Source of the DNA: Syncephalis fuscata
Taxonomy: Eukaryota; Zoopagomycota; Zoopagomycetes; Zoopagales; Piptocephalidaceae
Direction of reading: 5' to 3'
Length of the DNA: 64,000 nt
NCBI GenBank assembly: GCA_025786725.1
Contig: JAHLTZ010000003.1
Span: forward strand, 558,001-622,000
The notes under the pieces are model-generated. The model was given only the letters and a program-made list of their open reading frames with translations. It ran no database searches and was not told where the DNA came from. Below are positions 52,664 to 64,000 of this stretch, piece after piece (within the stretch, counting starts at the first letter, position 1; each line of letters begins with the position of its first letter). A program made the position numbers and the translations under genes.

Positions 52664-54939
52664 GATGCAAACTTTTTCTAAAATCTATATATGCGTGTGT
52701 ATGTATATCTAATGAAAACGTAAAGTGTTGGTTAAACAGCAAAAGCACTAATTCGTTTAATGAAAAATGAATAAGATTTTATAAGTAGCTGATTTATATT
52801 GCTAAGTTTATTGTTTTATTATTTTAAACTGCGCAATTTTATCGACTTGAATTTGCACTATAGAAGCCACGAGTCATGTTTAGCAAAGACGTATTTAGCG
52901 CTTTTTGGCCAAATATGTATTACGAGTGGAGGTTACTCATATCAGTCTCCGCTTAAATGTAGTAGTAGTAGTAGTAGTAGTAGTTATTTTTGGAAAACGC
53001 GCATGTCTGTCGTTTTACTTTCACTCACAAGGACAAGAAATCCATGACACTCTTTTACATCGTCCCGATAACCAATCCTATTTTAAAAACAATAGCACGC
53101 TTTTTTGTCAATTTAGTATAGACCAATCCTATTCATTTAGTAAGTTGAATGTTATGGCAAAACCAAATCAATAGCCATCGGATAAACCGTGTTATTTGGT
53201 TGTAATACCAAATAGAACCCCTTTTTAATGCAAAATCACATCACGTTTCTTTTATCCACGTGCCGTCCATAGATTTGGAAATCGACAAACACTTAATATG
53301 TAATCGTCTTAGGCTAATTTACTTTTTAATCGCTATTTTTAATAAACAGTAAACTACTAAATTTAATTTTTTTAGCATGTTGTTATTAAAATAAACTTGA
53401 CATTGGGCCATTCAACACACAATAAATCGCAATTATTGTCTTATTAGTGCTGATTATCATTGATGGAAAGATTAAGCACCAAATAATATTACATCCATTT
53501 GAAGCAAGATTTGAGCAGATTTCCAGAATGCTATTGCATCCATATGACAGACGGCTAGCTGTCTTACCATGTGCTTTCGTGCAAATCTATTTGTGTTTTA
53601 TACGACATGCGTCTGCTTGCAATATACCCGGACTTAATTTAGCAAACTATTTTTATACATTTTCTACGACATAATAGTATTTTTAATTCTTTACTCAGAT
53701 GCAATGGTTACTCTCATGACCTTGAATCGTGCAATTTTTCCGACCCTTGACGTGCCATGCGACGGTGCGAGCCGTCTCCCGCATATCATAAGAGTATTAA
53801 TAATGTACGCGATAATCAGTTCCATTAGTCACTATTGTACCGGTTATTGCCACTGGCCTGTCATCCTTGGGCTGGAATGAATGGGCTTTCTACGTGTCAG
53901 GCTACTTGTTTTTGCGGCATCAAGATGATTGGCCATCAAAGTATTTCCTCGTAGACTTACACCTAATCCAGCAGTGATGTGCGTAATGTACGCGTTTCTG
54001 TGTACCAGTCCATGCCATATAACTGCCACTATAGCTGCCGCTGGCAGTGCTTTAGTCAACGCTGGAACATATCGCTCGAGAAGTGCAGTCGCCTTTTCCA
54101 CTCAAAAGCACATCCATGCTGTTGTTGTCCCACTTGTGCCCATTTACTTGTTCTCTCTCTTAGTTCTTCCTGCAGCCGTATTATTTGTGCCTGCCTTCCT
54201 GTCTGTAGTTACACGAATAAATTGAGCCGGCTAGATTCGACGCTTATTGGTCCAGCTGGCTACCGCGTGCTAACCATGCATGCGTTCGAGTACATAGAGC
54301 AAGTCATCCTTTATCTACCTTTGCTGCCTTCTGACCAATCCGTGGCCGGCAATTCTGGCCACGCGTATGTGACTGACGGGCATAGAAGCCCACCGGTTCC
54401 ATGTTGCACAGACACTATGGTTGAGATGCCAAATTACCGCATGTACATGATTGTCGTTCGTTGACAAGTATCGCATGCTGCAGCAGCATCGTTCTTGCAT
54501 TCGCTCCTAGACAATGCCAATAGTGTACATGCCCCACTCTCCTTGCACGCCATTTCAGCGGGATTGGGTCGGCTTTGCCTTTCCACTAATACAAGTTATC
54601 CAATATAAGCACGTCTAACTTGACGTATAATTCGACCGTTCATACATCCGCCTTTTCTCCAACTTTCCTCTATAGTTGTCGTTTTTGCGATACCCTCTAT
54701 ATTACTATCTACACTATTACAATTATTATTGTTTTTACTATTACATCTACTATTAACAGCTTTATTACACTGAGAATATTGTCCGCACTACTGTTTGATA
54801 TCGCGGTACATCCCTACTCGTTAAATTTCTCGCCTAGTCTATAACCAACCAACATCTTCTTGCCTTTTAGGCTTTTTGTATTAACTTTATTACTTCGTAG
54901 ATTGGCCAATTCGAAGCAAGCACCTTGATTGTTTCCATA
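52664..54939. other. 2.3 kb gap between pseudokinase and tyrosinase 1
   Basis: 52664-53690 is AT-rich, with a (TAG)n run at about 52962-52984. From about 53700 to 54600 the base composition becomes much richer in G+C than surrounding spacers, with several overlapping open frames on both strands (for example 53979-54464 plus, 53844-54101 minus); none resembles a known protein. 54600-54939 is pyrimidine-rich and leads into the tyrosinase start. No RNA gene was recognised. Confidence 0.45.
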
Positions 54940-56499
54940 ATGGTCTCTTTTATTAAGAACGCGTTGCTGCTCGCCTTCGTCGGCAGCGCAATGCTGGCTG
55001 ACCGTGCAAATGCTGAGTGCGATGTTATTTATGTGCGTCGTGAACTGCGTGATTTATCTTCAGAGGAGTGGAGGATTTTTGTCGACGCTGTTAAACAGCT
55101 TATGAATGACAAAAAACCATCGCCTTATGATAACCTTGCAAAGCAACACATAGAACACCAGAGTGAATGTCACGGCACGCCAATCTTCTTGCCATGGCAT
55201 CGTGCTTTCCTAAAAACATTTGAGTTGGAATTGCAATCTAAGGTCCCTGGCTGTGTTGTTCCATACTGGGATTGGTCGGCTGATTCGCAGTCGCCCCACA
55301 ACTCAGAGGTGCTTTCAGAGAAATACCTTGGAGGCAATGGTAGCGGCAAAGATAACTGCGTTGGCGACTCGCCATTCCGTGATTACGTACCTGGAACTGT
55401 AGACGATGGATATCCCAAGTGTATTAGCCGACAGTATAATAATAACGGTAAAATTAACAGCTTCTCGTCCCCAGAAGCATTGGCAAATATCGTTAAGAAC
55501 ATCGAAAGCTTTGACGACTTTAGCAATGCAATCGAAGGCAGTCCTCACGGCAACGTCCACAACGGTCTAGGCTACGGCTTCTCAAGTATGAGCAGTCCAA
55601 ACGACCCCACCTTCTTCCTTCATCACGCTCACGTCGATAAAATATGGTATGATCACCAGAGATACCACGAAAACTTCAAGGACTTTGGCAAAAAAGCTAG
55701 TCCTTCTGCTGAGCTCAGACCATGGGGCATGACATTCCAAGACGTCATTGACCCCAGCAGCAGCAAGATGTGCTACCGTTATGCCGAGCCAGTAAACGCC
55801 TATAAAGGTCAATCAAGCAGTGGGTCTGGACATAACAAACGTCGCCGCTCTCCTGTACCTCATAATCACGACCACAAGGATGATAATAAGCACACCGGCG
55901 AGCACGATGAACACTGCGACGTAACAAGCCTCAGTAATCCTCACGAGATCCCAGAAGACTGGGCCAAGATGAACAATCTCAACATCACCCAGCTTCGTGA
56001 GAACGAGAAGAAACAAAAGGAAACCTACGAAAAACTTAATAGCAATCCTAGCTACGTTTCTCCATGTGCTCTGTGGCATCGTGATGACCTCATGCACAAG
56101 AAGGTCGAGTCTGGTGAAGTCAAGGAATTCTACGCTACAGTCAATGGCAAGAAGGTTACTGTTCCAGTAACAAAGGGATGCAAGCCTGAAGATGCTATTG
56201 CTCGCACCAAGAAGACCATTCTTGATGCTGGCTTGAAGATCCTCACTGGCAATGAGCTGGTTAAACACTTGACATGTGCCATTGGTGCCGGTGGTGTCGA
56301 TGCATTGCTCAACAACATTAGCCAAACTCCATTGCTTAAGGGTCTCTTTGGAGACAAGATATCCGATCTCGTTACCAAAGGAGTAGACGTAAACAATCCG
56401 CTCAAGTACTTCGGCCAGGGTGGTAGTGGCATTACTAGCATTGCTGAGAACTTGATCCCTAATCTGTCCAAAGACGGCAAATTGCCAAAGCTTCTCTAA
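54940..56499 (+). CDS. secreted tyrosinase / polyphenol oxidase 1
   Basis: Single exon, 519 residues from the ATG at 54940. Residues 1-25 form a signal peptide ending RANA. The type-3 copper centre is complete: CuA His70, His78 (ECHGTPIF) and His87 (PWHR); CuB His203, His207 (HGNVH) and His229 (FFLHHAHVDKIW). Spacings match bacterial and fungal tyrosinases (9 between HA2 and HA3, 22 between HB2 and HB3). It oxidises phenols to quinones, as in melanin formation. About 200 residues follow the catalytic core, after a basic RRRSP cleavage-like site, as in fungal tyrosinases whose C-terminal part shields the active site. It is a close paralogue of the minus-strand gene at 58141-59624. Confidence 0.93.
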   Translation: MVSFIKNALLLAFVGSAMLADRANAECDVIYVRRELRDLSSEEWRIFVDAVKQLMNDKKPSPYDNLAKQHIEHQSECHGTPIFLPWHRAFLKTFELELQSKVPGCVVPYWDWSADSQSPHNSEVLSEKYLGGNGSGKDNCVGDSPFRDYVPGTVDDGYPKCISRQYNNNGKINSFSSPEALANIVKNIESFDDFSNAIEGSPHGNVHNGLGYGFSSMSSPNDPTFFLHHAHVDKIWYDHQRYHENFKDFGKKASPSAELRPWGMTFQDVIDPSSSKMCYRYAEPVNAYKGQSSSGSGHNKRRRSPVPHNHDHKDDNKHTGEHDEHCDVTSLSNPHEIPEDWAKMNNLNITQLRENEKKQKETYEKLNSNPSYVSPCALWHRDDLMHKKVESGEVKEFYATVNGKKVTVPVTKGCKPEDAIARTKKTILDAGLKILTGNELVKHLTCAIGAGGVDALLNNISQTPLLKGLFGDKISDLVTKGVDVNNPLKYFGQGGSGITSIAENLIPNLSKDGKLPKLL

Positions 56500-57090
56500 A
56501 TTTAATCTAATTACTTTAAAGCATGCAAACTAGCAATTATTTTCTGGAGCTGTTGACCTTTTTGCAAATTAAAACAAACAAGATGTTCATCAACGCTCAC
56601 TCATAACATTCTTGTTTTTTATTACTCTTGACTGCTCGTTTTATACTGATCACATGTAAACCGTATTAATTAAATACTTGTAGTTTGCAGTTTATTTATA
56701 TGAATTGTGCAAATCAATTGAAGTTAAACCAACCATTTTATAGATCGAAAAGCTATAGGCAACTTTTATACACACATACTGGACTATCGATTTTGATACT
56801 GAGATGCATGGCTGCTGATGTATGTGTATGCAGTGACAGTTCGAGTTGATCCAAGCAAAGGTTAGTATTTCACTGCAATACTTTGGTATACATTGTTTGT
56901 TGGGAAATATTGAAATTATGCTGTTGCTTGTAGCGGTAGTGTTATAACAGTGCGAATTTATTCTCTTAGAGTATGAGACAGCGAAAAGTAAACGGTTTTA
57001 TTTATAAAATAACATATATGAACCGCACAACATGTTGCGGCCATGTAGCATCATTGTAAAATTTATTTTTATGAACAATGGGTTATTATT
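56500..57090. other. 3' flank of tyrosinase 1
   Basis: AT-rich spacer without a recognised gene or repeat. Confidence 0.4.
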
Positions 57091-58055
57091 TAGTATGCTT
57101 TGGGCGCTAAATGGCTATTTTTAATAACATTCGCGCAATTGAACTGCACATTCACTCTATTGAACATGGGGACAAGTGGTGAGTTTTATTTAATCATTAC
57201 ATCATCACATTTATTGCGATTTGGTGGTTAAATGACTAATATTTAATAACGCCCAATCTATTGAACATGATGATGGGCGGTGAGTGACATCAGTTATCAA
57301 ATACTCATCATCATAGATTCATTATCCAGTATGCATATATACTCTATTCATACATATCATTCCCATTTTATACATAAACCACTATATATCATTCTATGAT
57401 ATACTAGACGCATTCTATTGTTTATATGTTCCAATACACTCTACTCATTCCCCTCATTGCATTATATGCACTATAACGCTAACATTATTTTATATGCTTT
57501 CTTACCATACATTTATCATTCTATATATCGTTCTATACTCGTCTAGCCTTCTTCTATCCAAAACTGCCTTTATTTTTGTTTTAGCTTTATTATTAATAAA
57601 TGTCGACCAATTCCGCTCATTGATCATGCATATATGCTCAATAACTTTGACACTGCTAATCGTCGTTCAGTATTGTATATTAATACTATTGTATAATAGT
57701 TTATTGTCTAATAAATACGTGCTAGCTATTTCAGCTGTTTTTTTAGTTTTAGAGCTATTATTAATAAATCTTAACATATTTTATCTCATTCATTTAGCAA
57801 GCTATATGTAATTAAAACCTATAACAATATGATGTATTCAGTATGACATAGAGTAATATACAGTAGCATAGATATACACTGTTAATGAGATAAATGAGTA
57901 GAGGATATATGCATACTGAATAATTGATCTATGATGATGGGTATTTGATGACTGATGTCACTCACCACCCATCATCATGTTCAATAAATTGAATGTGTAG
58001 TTCAATTACGCGAATGTTTTATTAAATTTAGTCATTTGGCCACCAAATCACACTA
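57091..58055 (+). mobile_element. foldback-like element, copy C
   Basis: The most complete copy: left terminus tagtatgctttgggcgctaa at 57091, right terminus ccaaatcacacta ending at 58055. Each arm is about 100-200 bases. The left arm holds two head-to-tail units (57115 and about 57235), as in copy A. The interior has the same ATATATGC-rich structure, and open frames such as 57494-57811 look non-coding. No clear target-site duplication could be read at the borders. It sits between two tail-to-tail tyrosinase genes. Confidence 0.78.
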
Positions 58056-58140
58056 AACAACTAATAAACTGTTACAAAAATTAAAATGAATTACGATAAA
58101 CTTTAATTAACACAACTTCATCAGAAATACCAATAACAAA

Positions 58141-59624
58141 TTACTTTGACAAAATTGAATTATTTAAAATACTGCTAGCAAAATTCAACAGTTCTTCTTT
58201 AGCGTTTTTCAGCAATTTACCAAAGGCAGATTTGTCGCTAAAGAGATTGCTTAGAAAAGCAATACCGTCGTTGCCAATGAGCTCGTTCAAACTCTTCAGC
58301 ATATCTTCATCACCAAGTATTTTCATACCTGCAGCAATAGCCGATTGTTTAAGTTCAGCAATTGAATTGGTGATAGTAGTCTTTAATGGAATAGACAGCT
58401 CAACACGCTTGCCATTGATGTCAACCGTAAACTTGATATCCTTATTTGTTTCAATAAGCGTACGCAGCAAATCATTACGATTCCATAACGCAGCCGGTGA
58501 GATATAGCCATCGATGCTATATAGTTTCTTCGTAAACTTTCGTCCTTCTTCTTCAAATTTGCGGACCATGGTAATGTTTATTCCATTCATTTTGCACCAA
58601 TCTTCTGATACAGGAGCTAAAGGACTTGGGTGTACCAGATCGATGTATTCCGAAGATGGAGCTGTGGCATTAGCAGATTTAGCTGCAGAATTTGAGCAAC
58701 CGGAGCTGGCGGAGCGTCGCACTCGTTGCACAGATGGCGGCGCTTGAGCGTTTCGATTTTCGTATGCCTTGATCGGCGTGGCATATACGTAGCATAACTG
58801 ATCGCTTTGCGTATCAAAGACGCTAGATGCAGGAACATACCATGGTCGTAAGGTGGTGTTTACATCCCAAGGACCAATACTTTTCGCTTGTTCTGGCTTT
58901 TGTTTTTGCCATTCTGCCCAGTACCTATCTATATTACCGTGATGCATAAAAAAAAGTGGGTCATTTGGGGCACCCATGAATTTGAGAAGGCCGCCTATGT
59001 TATTATGGATAATAGCATGTGGTATGCCTTCAAGTCGTTGGGCAAACTCAGTATATGTGTGGGAACTATGTATTATGTTTGCAATTTCTTCTGGTGTGTT
59101 AAAGCGCGAGAGCTGCTGGCCGAGATTATATTGTCGAAAAAGACATTGGGGCCATGTTGGATCTAGTCCAAATGGTTTAATATTCTTGAAAGGGCCATCT
59201 TGGATACAAGCCGATGGACCTACGCCGTTGCCGCCAAAGTATTTTTCTGACAAGATGGGCGATGCATGAGGAGCCCAAGCATCGGCCGACCAGTCCCAGT
59301 ACGGTAAAATGACTCTGGTGTCAACTCTACGAAGGGCATTTTCAAGCTCTTTTAAGTATTTGCGATGCCATGGGAGAAAGATCGGCGTACTATGATTTCC
59401 TTTCCATACTGTAGATGATATTGAACCATCTGGCCCAGAGTGCTTGGCTGTCCGTCGGTCATAATTTTTCTCATAGCTTGTAGGAAGATGTTGCGTTCAT
59501 TTTCTGATAAATCACGGATCTCACGACGTACAAGTGGAGTGGAGCATTTAGCATTTGCATGTGCAGCCAGTGCAACACAGGCAGACACTGTCAACAGTGC
59601 TAATTTAGCAATAGAAAAGTGCAT
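58141..59624 (-). CDS. secreted tyrosinase 2, one frame break
   Basis: Intron-less, 494 residues from the ATG at 59624 if one A near 59398 is restored. Without it the frame leaves the protein at YGKEI; with it the sequence continues NHSTPIFLPWHR. The signal peptide spans 1-25 (FSIAKLALLTVSACVALAAH). Copper ligands CuA His70, His78 and His87 fall at the same residue numbers as in tyrosinase 1; CuB is in HAIIHNN and FFMHHGNIDRYW. The residue before His78 is Asn instead of the Cys of paralogue 1. A C-terminal region of about 200 residues follows the core. The ORF at 58141-59253 covers the last 370 residues. Tail to tail with tyrosinase 1, suggesting an old inverted duplication. Confidence 0.9.
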
Positions 59625-61991
59625 TATCGATCGACGATAATTAAAAAACGTTAAATACGAGTAAACAAATAGTGTTTGTACCACACTTAAATCTACCAGT
59701 GTTTAACAAAAGACTAAGTAATATTTTGAATTAGAATAAATGCTATGTAAGCGAGCAGCAACAGCTATGGGTAAATAGAAGCAAAATGCTACGGCTGCAG
59801 TTACAACTACTATAGAAAAGTATTAGAGTGTTTATATGATGGCCCAGTTTTAATAGCGACGGCCTGTATCTTTTTATAGCTTGCCAGAGCTACAAATCAG
59901 CCCAAGTTGTATTGCATTCATTAGTAAAAATTTTCACCGTATTTGTCAACATCAAACAAAGGAACGGGTTATACGCCCATGACCTGGCCACTGACTTGCC
60001 GCCTAGTTTTGAGAAAGCATACCTTTGCGCATGTTTAAATTGATATGTATCAACCAGTGCACGATAACAAGGAGCAATATAGGTATTTTAATAACTCTGC
60101 TAGCCAGTACTTTTAATAAAGCTGTGTCTTATTTATTATGTCGTAATAGCTTTAATACAGCTTGTAGCAATAAACGAAGGTTGACAATGACAATAAGTAT
60201 TATAATGAAACTTACCATTGTTGAGTAATATGTCTGTCAAGGTCGTTGTTTGTTGATAGATATGATTGGCTATTTCAAACACAAACTGGTTTTATTCATT
60301 CAGTAAATCTATTTATTTCGTTTTCAGTTAAAAAGTACTCTACGTTATTTTGATTGGTGCCATGCACTGCATAGCTAACCATCCGACTTGTACTCCTACC
60401 GCTACTGTACCCGCCTACTGAAACATTGGATGAATTTTTAGAAAGGCTGTCGTTCACAGTATCAAACTGAAGCGAATCAACAGTATGCAATTTGCAACGA
60501 TTGTCGAATGACTAGGTTATTTTAGATTATACCAATTGCAAAATAATATTCTATTTGAACATTTGCGATAGAGCAGCGGTTGAACAAAAACAGATAGTCT
60601 GAATTAAAAAGAACAAATGCTTATTATGTGACAGTAATATTGATGTAAAACAATAGTTTGATCTTAGTCATCAGTGTTGTTATCAGACAGCAATGGTAGC
60701 ATATAAATGGCTGTGTGCAAAATAGTTATTAAATTGAATAGAGCTACACTAGATATATACAAGCTTGAGGATTGCACAGCTTAAAATGTAGATTAATAGG
60801 ATATATAGCCTGCTAGTGCACAGCCACTAGTCAGCTACAAACACTGACATCGGCTATAATACCATTTCAGAATAAGCAGCATGATAGTAAAAAATAAAGC
60901 AGTCGGTGAAGAAGTAACAGTTTATATAGTCACTAAAGTTATCGCAATGATAGCTATGCAGTTGTATTTATAATAAAAATAAATTATAAAATAAAACAAT
61001 TCAGATTAAATAAAAGTACAAAACATTAGTAAACTAATAAACATTCGTGTCAATAAATACGTCAGCATTCGTATATGGAGTGAAAATGTGACTAGCAAAA
61101 AGGCAAGATTAAAGAAAGCATTGCAAGACGCGGTGTAAAGAATATTTACAATTAAAGTAGCAGCCAATAACTAATGAAACTAGCTATATAGAGTAAATGA
61201 ATGTGCGTGTATGAAGTGAATAGCTGCTGTCTGACTCCCACATCTGTCCCCAAAGCACAATTCGTTTCAATCAAAGTCATGCCGTTATGATGCACAACAT
61301 ACTTATATTACTTTTTATTAAAATATTGTTAATAAATTGATTTAAATAAACAATGTAACATACTATTTGATTTCATTGAAACATTGAGGCCGATTATTAT
61401 TGTTGTTGGCCATGTGTAGAAAGATTGATCGAATATTAATAGAAGCCATATGACCGCGATTCCATATCGTTCCTCATTATTTCTGTTGCCTGTTTGTCAT
61501 ACTGTACATCAAACTGCTATATAATCTATTTCTTCTCTATCTTGTTTCTGTTTACTTGAACCACACTTGCATATTATAACGATTATATTTAATAATCGCA
61601 ATATTTTATTTTTTTATACTTGTAGACCATTTTCAACAAAAATATTTAACAATTCAGCGTAAAAAGCCTTTTATTTTATTAAATGTTATCTTAACTTCAA
61701 CTAATACCATAATGTGCATATTTAATTACATTATTGTGTGGATAATTACACAGGAATTGATTAATGTTGGATGCAATATTGTACATCGTATAGTAATTGA
61801 TGGGTGTTTAGTTGTATTTAAAAGTGCTAAGAAGTGAAATGGATAAATAAAAATGTGGGTGTCAAAGTACAGTAGCTCCCATTAATTAATTACAACATGG
61901 ACAATTAGTGCACAATTAATTCATTTAAAACTTGAAAGCAACGTGTATTGAAAAAAATAATCAAGAACTTTGCGCAACTAGAGTTGTCTAT
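59625..61991. repeat. 2.4 kb gap with dispersed-repeat copy 3, inverted (about 61325-61885)
   Basis: No gene is supported; open frames 60025-60228 and 60296-60490 are short and featureless. From about 61325 to 61885 the sequence is the reverse complement of copy 1 (about 2045-2600). For example gtgtcaaagtacagtag near 61859 answers ctactgtactttgacac near 2065, and the gaccgcgattccat block near 61450 answers atggaatcgcgattat. The rest is AT-rich spacer. Confidence 0.65.
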
Positions 61992-63350
61992 TTACAAAAC
62001 AATCGTAAACTTATCAACAATAGTCTTGACCCATCCAAGCCAGTTAGTGGACTGGAGACCGGCTGGTGGGTCGGAGTAGATCAAAAGATTGGGTGTATCA
62101 TTTGCTATGCCTTCCAAAGCACCCTTGGTCGCCTCATCGATGATCTTTTCCTTAAGGTGCTTGGGCTTCACAACTGATGGATCAGCTTCTTGTGAAAGAT
62201 AATAGGCCATAAGGCCGCAGACGTGAGGGGAAGCCATGGAAGTACCGGAGATAGTGTTGGTGGCCACGTTGGAGCCAATCCATGTCGACAAGATGTTGTG
62301 ACCAGGAGCAAAGACATCGGTACATTTGCCGTAGTTAGAGAACCAGGCGCGTGTATCCTCAATGGTAGAAGCACCAACAGTGACGGCCTTGTCAGCGGAA
62401 GCAGGTGAGTAGTCGCAAGCATCACGGTTATCATTACCAGCTGCCACGGCAAAGTGCACACCAGCCTCAACAGCAGCGTTGACTGCCATATTCAAGGCAC
62501 GAGAGAAGCCACCGCCCAACGACATGTTGGCTACGCTAGCATGTCTCTTCTTCGACTTCTTGGCCTCTTGAGCGGCCAATCCATGTGCTTCGGCGACCCA
62601 CTGGACACCACCAACGACGTCGGACATAGAGCCGGATCCGTTGGAGCGCAACACCTTGACTGCAACGATATTGGCGTTTTTGGCAACACCGTAACGATGG
62701 CCAGCTACAGTACCAGCCACATGCGTACCGTGGCCGTTGCCATCCTTATCTTCGTCGTTTTGTGGGATAGTGGCGCCCCATGTAGCACGGCCTTCAAAAT
62801 CGACATGATGGATATTGACACCAGTATCCACAATATAGGCAGTAATATCATGGCCACCATCATGCGCGTATGGGTATTTGTTAAAGGTGCGGAAGGTCAA
62901 CGTCTCACGGTGAGCAATACGAGCTAGACCCCAAGGGGCATTTCTTTGCAAATCAGTTGCGTAGACAGTCGAGTCATGTTCGACAAAGGCAACTTCATCG
63001 GCATTGCGCACCTTGTCGACCACTTCACTGGTAAATTTGCCAGCATAGCCACGCAGTCCATCCATTTCGTATACGTGATGCATCTGGTTTTCACCACCAT
63101 CACTAACAAGACCGCCGTGTTGGGCAAGGAAAGCCGCCAATAGATTGTGATGTGATTCAATCTGCTGTTCAGATAAATCCTTTTTCAACACAACGATGTA
63201 GCTATCTTGAATGACATCGGCATTATCGGTTGATAGCAAAGGAGCTACATTGCCGCTTGTGTGATGACGTGCATCAACACCAACTGAAACCAAAGCAATC
63301 ACCGCAACTGCTGCGGAAGCAAGCAAATACACTGTTCTAACAGGACGCAT
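61992..63350 (-). CDS. secreted subtilisin-like serine protease, proteinase K/cerevisin type (S8A)
   Basis: Single intact exon, 452 residues. Signal peptide 1-27; inhibitor I9 propeptide about 48-131 (DSYIVVLKK to FVEHDSTVYA); mature enzyme from about residue 136 (NAPWGLARI). Catalytic triad Asp175 (VDTGVN), His207 (GNGHGTHV) and Ser371 (GTSMASPH), with oxyanion Asn306 (AAGND). GVAKNANIVAVKVL is typical of the fungal family. It degrades proteins outside the cell or in the vacuole; the propeptide and lack of membrane anchor favour secretion. A Lys-rich insert (EAKKSKKRH, 262-270) precedes the ASVANMSLGG strand. The C-terminal 60 residues extend beyond the core. Confidence 0.95.
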   Translation of the reverse strand: MRPVRTVYLLASAAVAVIALVSVGVDARHHTSGNVAPLLSTDNADVIQDSYIVVLKKDLSEQQIESHHNLLAAFLAQHGGLVSDGGENQMHHVYEMDGLRGYAGKFTSEVVDKVRNADEVAFVEHDSTVYATDLQRNAPWGLARIAHRETLTFRTFNKYPYAHDGGHDITAYIVDTGVNIHHVDFEGRATWGATIPQNDEDKDGNGHGTHVAGTVAGHRYGVAKNANIVAVKVLRSNGSGSMSDVVGGVQWVAEAHGLAAQEAKKSKKRHASVANMSLGGGFSRALNMAVNAAVEAGVHFAVAAGNDNRDACDYSPASADKAVTVGASTIEDTRAWFSNYGKCTDVFAPGHNILSTWIGSNVATNTISGTSMASPHVCGLMAYYLSQEADPSVVKPKHLKEKIIDEATKGALEGIANDTPNLLIYSDPPAGLQSTNWLGWVKTIVDKFTIVL

Positions 63351-64000
63351 CTTGAAATAGCTGCAACAATTAAAGGCTTAATCGAATCAGTGCTATTGAC
63401 TACTAGCTGATTGGCAAGACAGAGTAAAGTAGGTTGTTAAGCAAGAACCAACAGTTATGGAAAACAAAAGGTAGTGAAGGTAAAGGCAACAGATGAAGTC
63501 TTAATCGCCAAGCAATATAAAACAAAGTAGTAGCGATAGTAAATGTTGTTGTAGTAGAAGTAGTGGACTATGAAGAAAAAGGGGCGATGATAGAAACAAT
63601 GACGCTAGAGACTAGCAATAGAAAAAAAGTGCCGTTGATGATAAGAGTAGTAGTAGTAGTAGTAGTAGTAGTTAAGTAAAGGAGAAAGAGAAAGAAGAGT
63701 ATGACGAGAGTATATGTGATGGGAGCTCGCCAGTCACTTTACGGACATTTATAGGTTCGCGGAACTATAGACTGGTCATGTGGTGTTGAGAACAGCAATT
63801 GTATTGGCTAAAATACAATTGTGTGTGTGTGAGAGTGAGTAGAGCAAAGTTCTATATTATATGGCAATAATGGTAATAATAAGGATGATTTAATGAAAAG
63901 GGGATACAAACTGATGGATGGCTCATTCTTCCCCAATAATATGATGACTCAGATGACGAATTGACATCATTCATGTCACCATACTAGCATACGATAGCAG
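63351..64000. other. upstream region of the subtilase
   Basis: No gene seen. A (TAG)n run of about nine units lies at 63645-63672, (GT)n near 63820, and purine-rich stretches fit a pyrimidine-rich leader on the minus strand. Confidence 0.45.

Noticed and set aside
53844-54464. Overlapping open frames on both strands in the G+C-richer patch
   Set aside because: Three frames compete, none has a domain or a consistent gene structure; kept only as a composition anomaly.
60296-60490. 64-codon minus-strand open frame
   Set aside because: Short, isolated, no signal peptide or motif, and in an AT-rich spacer where such frames arise by chance.

Overview
This is a nuclear segment of a fungal genome, and an early-diverging lineage looks likely. 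The genes are eukaryotic, with many short introns (about 45-100 bases, GT-AG, a few GC-AG). Gene content is fungal: a beta-1,3-glucan synthase, a GPI-anchored beta-1,3-glucanosyltransferase with an X8/CBM43 tail, an Spt7 SAGA subunit, a carnitine acetyltransferase and a fungal fatty-acid-amide-type amidase. Intergenic DNA is very AT-rich and carries its own repeats. The placement is inferred from gene families; I see no rRNA or barcode gene. Layout: 0.4-1.9 kb holds a broken gene of unknown family. 3.2-7.5 kb holds an AMMECR1-domain protein, a Utp16/Bud21-like ribosome-biogenesis protein (minus) and, divergent from it, the MYST acetyltransferase ESA1. 8.5-20.4 kb is a cell-wall block: GH72 glucanosyltransferase (minus) and FKS1, separated by a 3.7 kb pyrimidine-rich gap. 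20.6-25.5 kb is a repeat island: two foldback-like elements flank a nested inverted-repeat cassette with a long Thr/Pro-repeat tract. 26.3-28.0 kb is an amidase. 29.4-33.2 kb is a tandem pair of 2-oxoglutarate/Fe(II) oxygenases. 33.4-51.2 kb is dense housekeeping: ETR1-type enoyl reductase (minus), ecdysoneless/SGT1 homologue, carnitine acetyltransferase (minus), ARMC7, SPT7, actin-capping beta (minus) and an aldehyde dehydrogenase. 51.4-63.4 kb is a secreted set: a signal-peptide pseudokinase (minus), two tyrosinases facing each other across a foldback element, and a proteinase K-like subtilisin (minus). Several genes form divergent pairs with short shared promoters (UTP16/ESA1, ETR1/ECD, CAT2/ARMC7, CAP2/ALDH). 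FKS1 and the GH72 enzyme make and remodel the same polymer. Tyrosinases, subtilase and pseudokinase carry signal peptides and should act in the secretory pathway, wall or outside. CAT2 handles acetyl units between mitochondria, peroxisomes and cytosol. The most striking global feature is a set of at least 20 one-base frame breaks, mostly losses at homopolymers, in eight otherwise conserved genes between 19 and 59.5 kb, whereas genes in the first 18 kb are clean. I read these as assembly errors rather than gene death, but reads are needed. The most interesting biological candidates are the secreted pseudokinase and the nested foldback cassette with the Thr/Pro tract.
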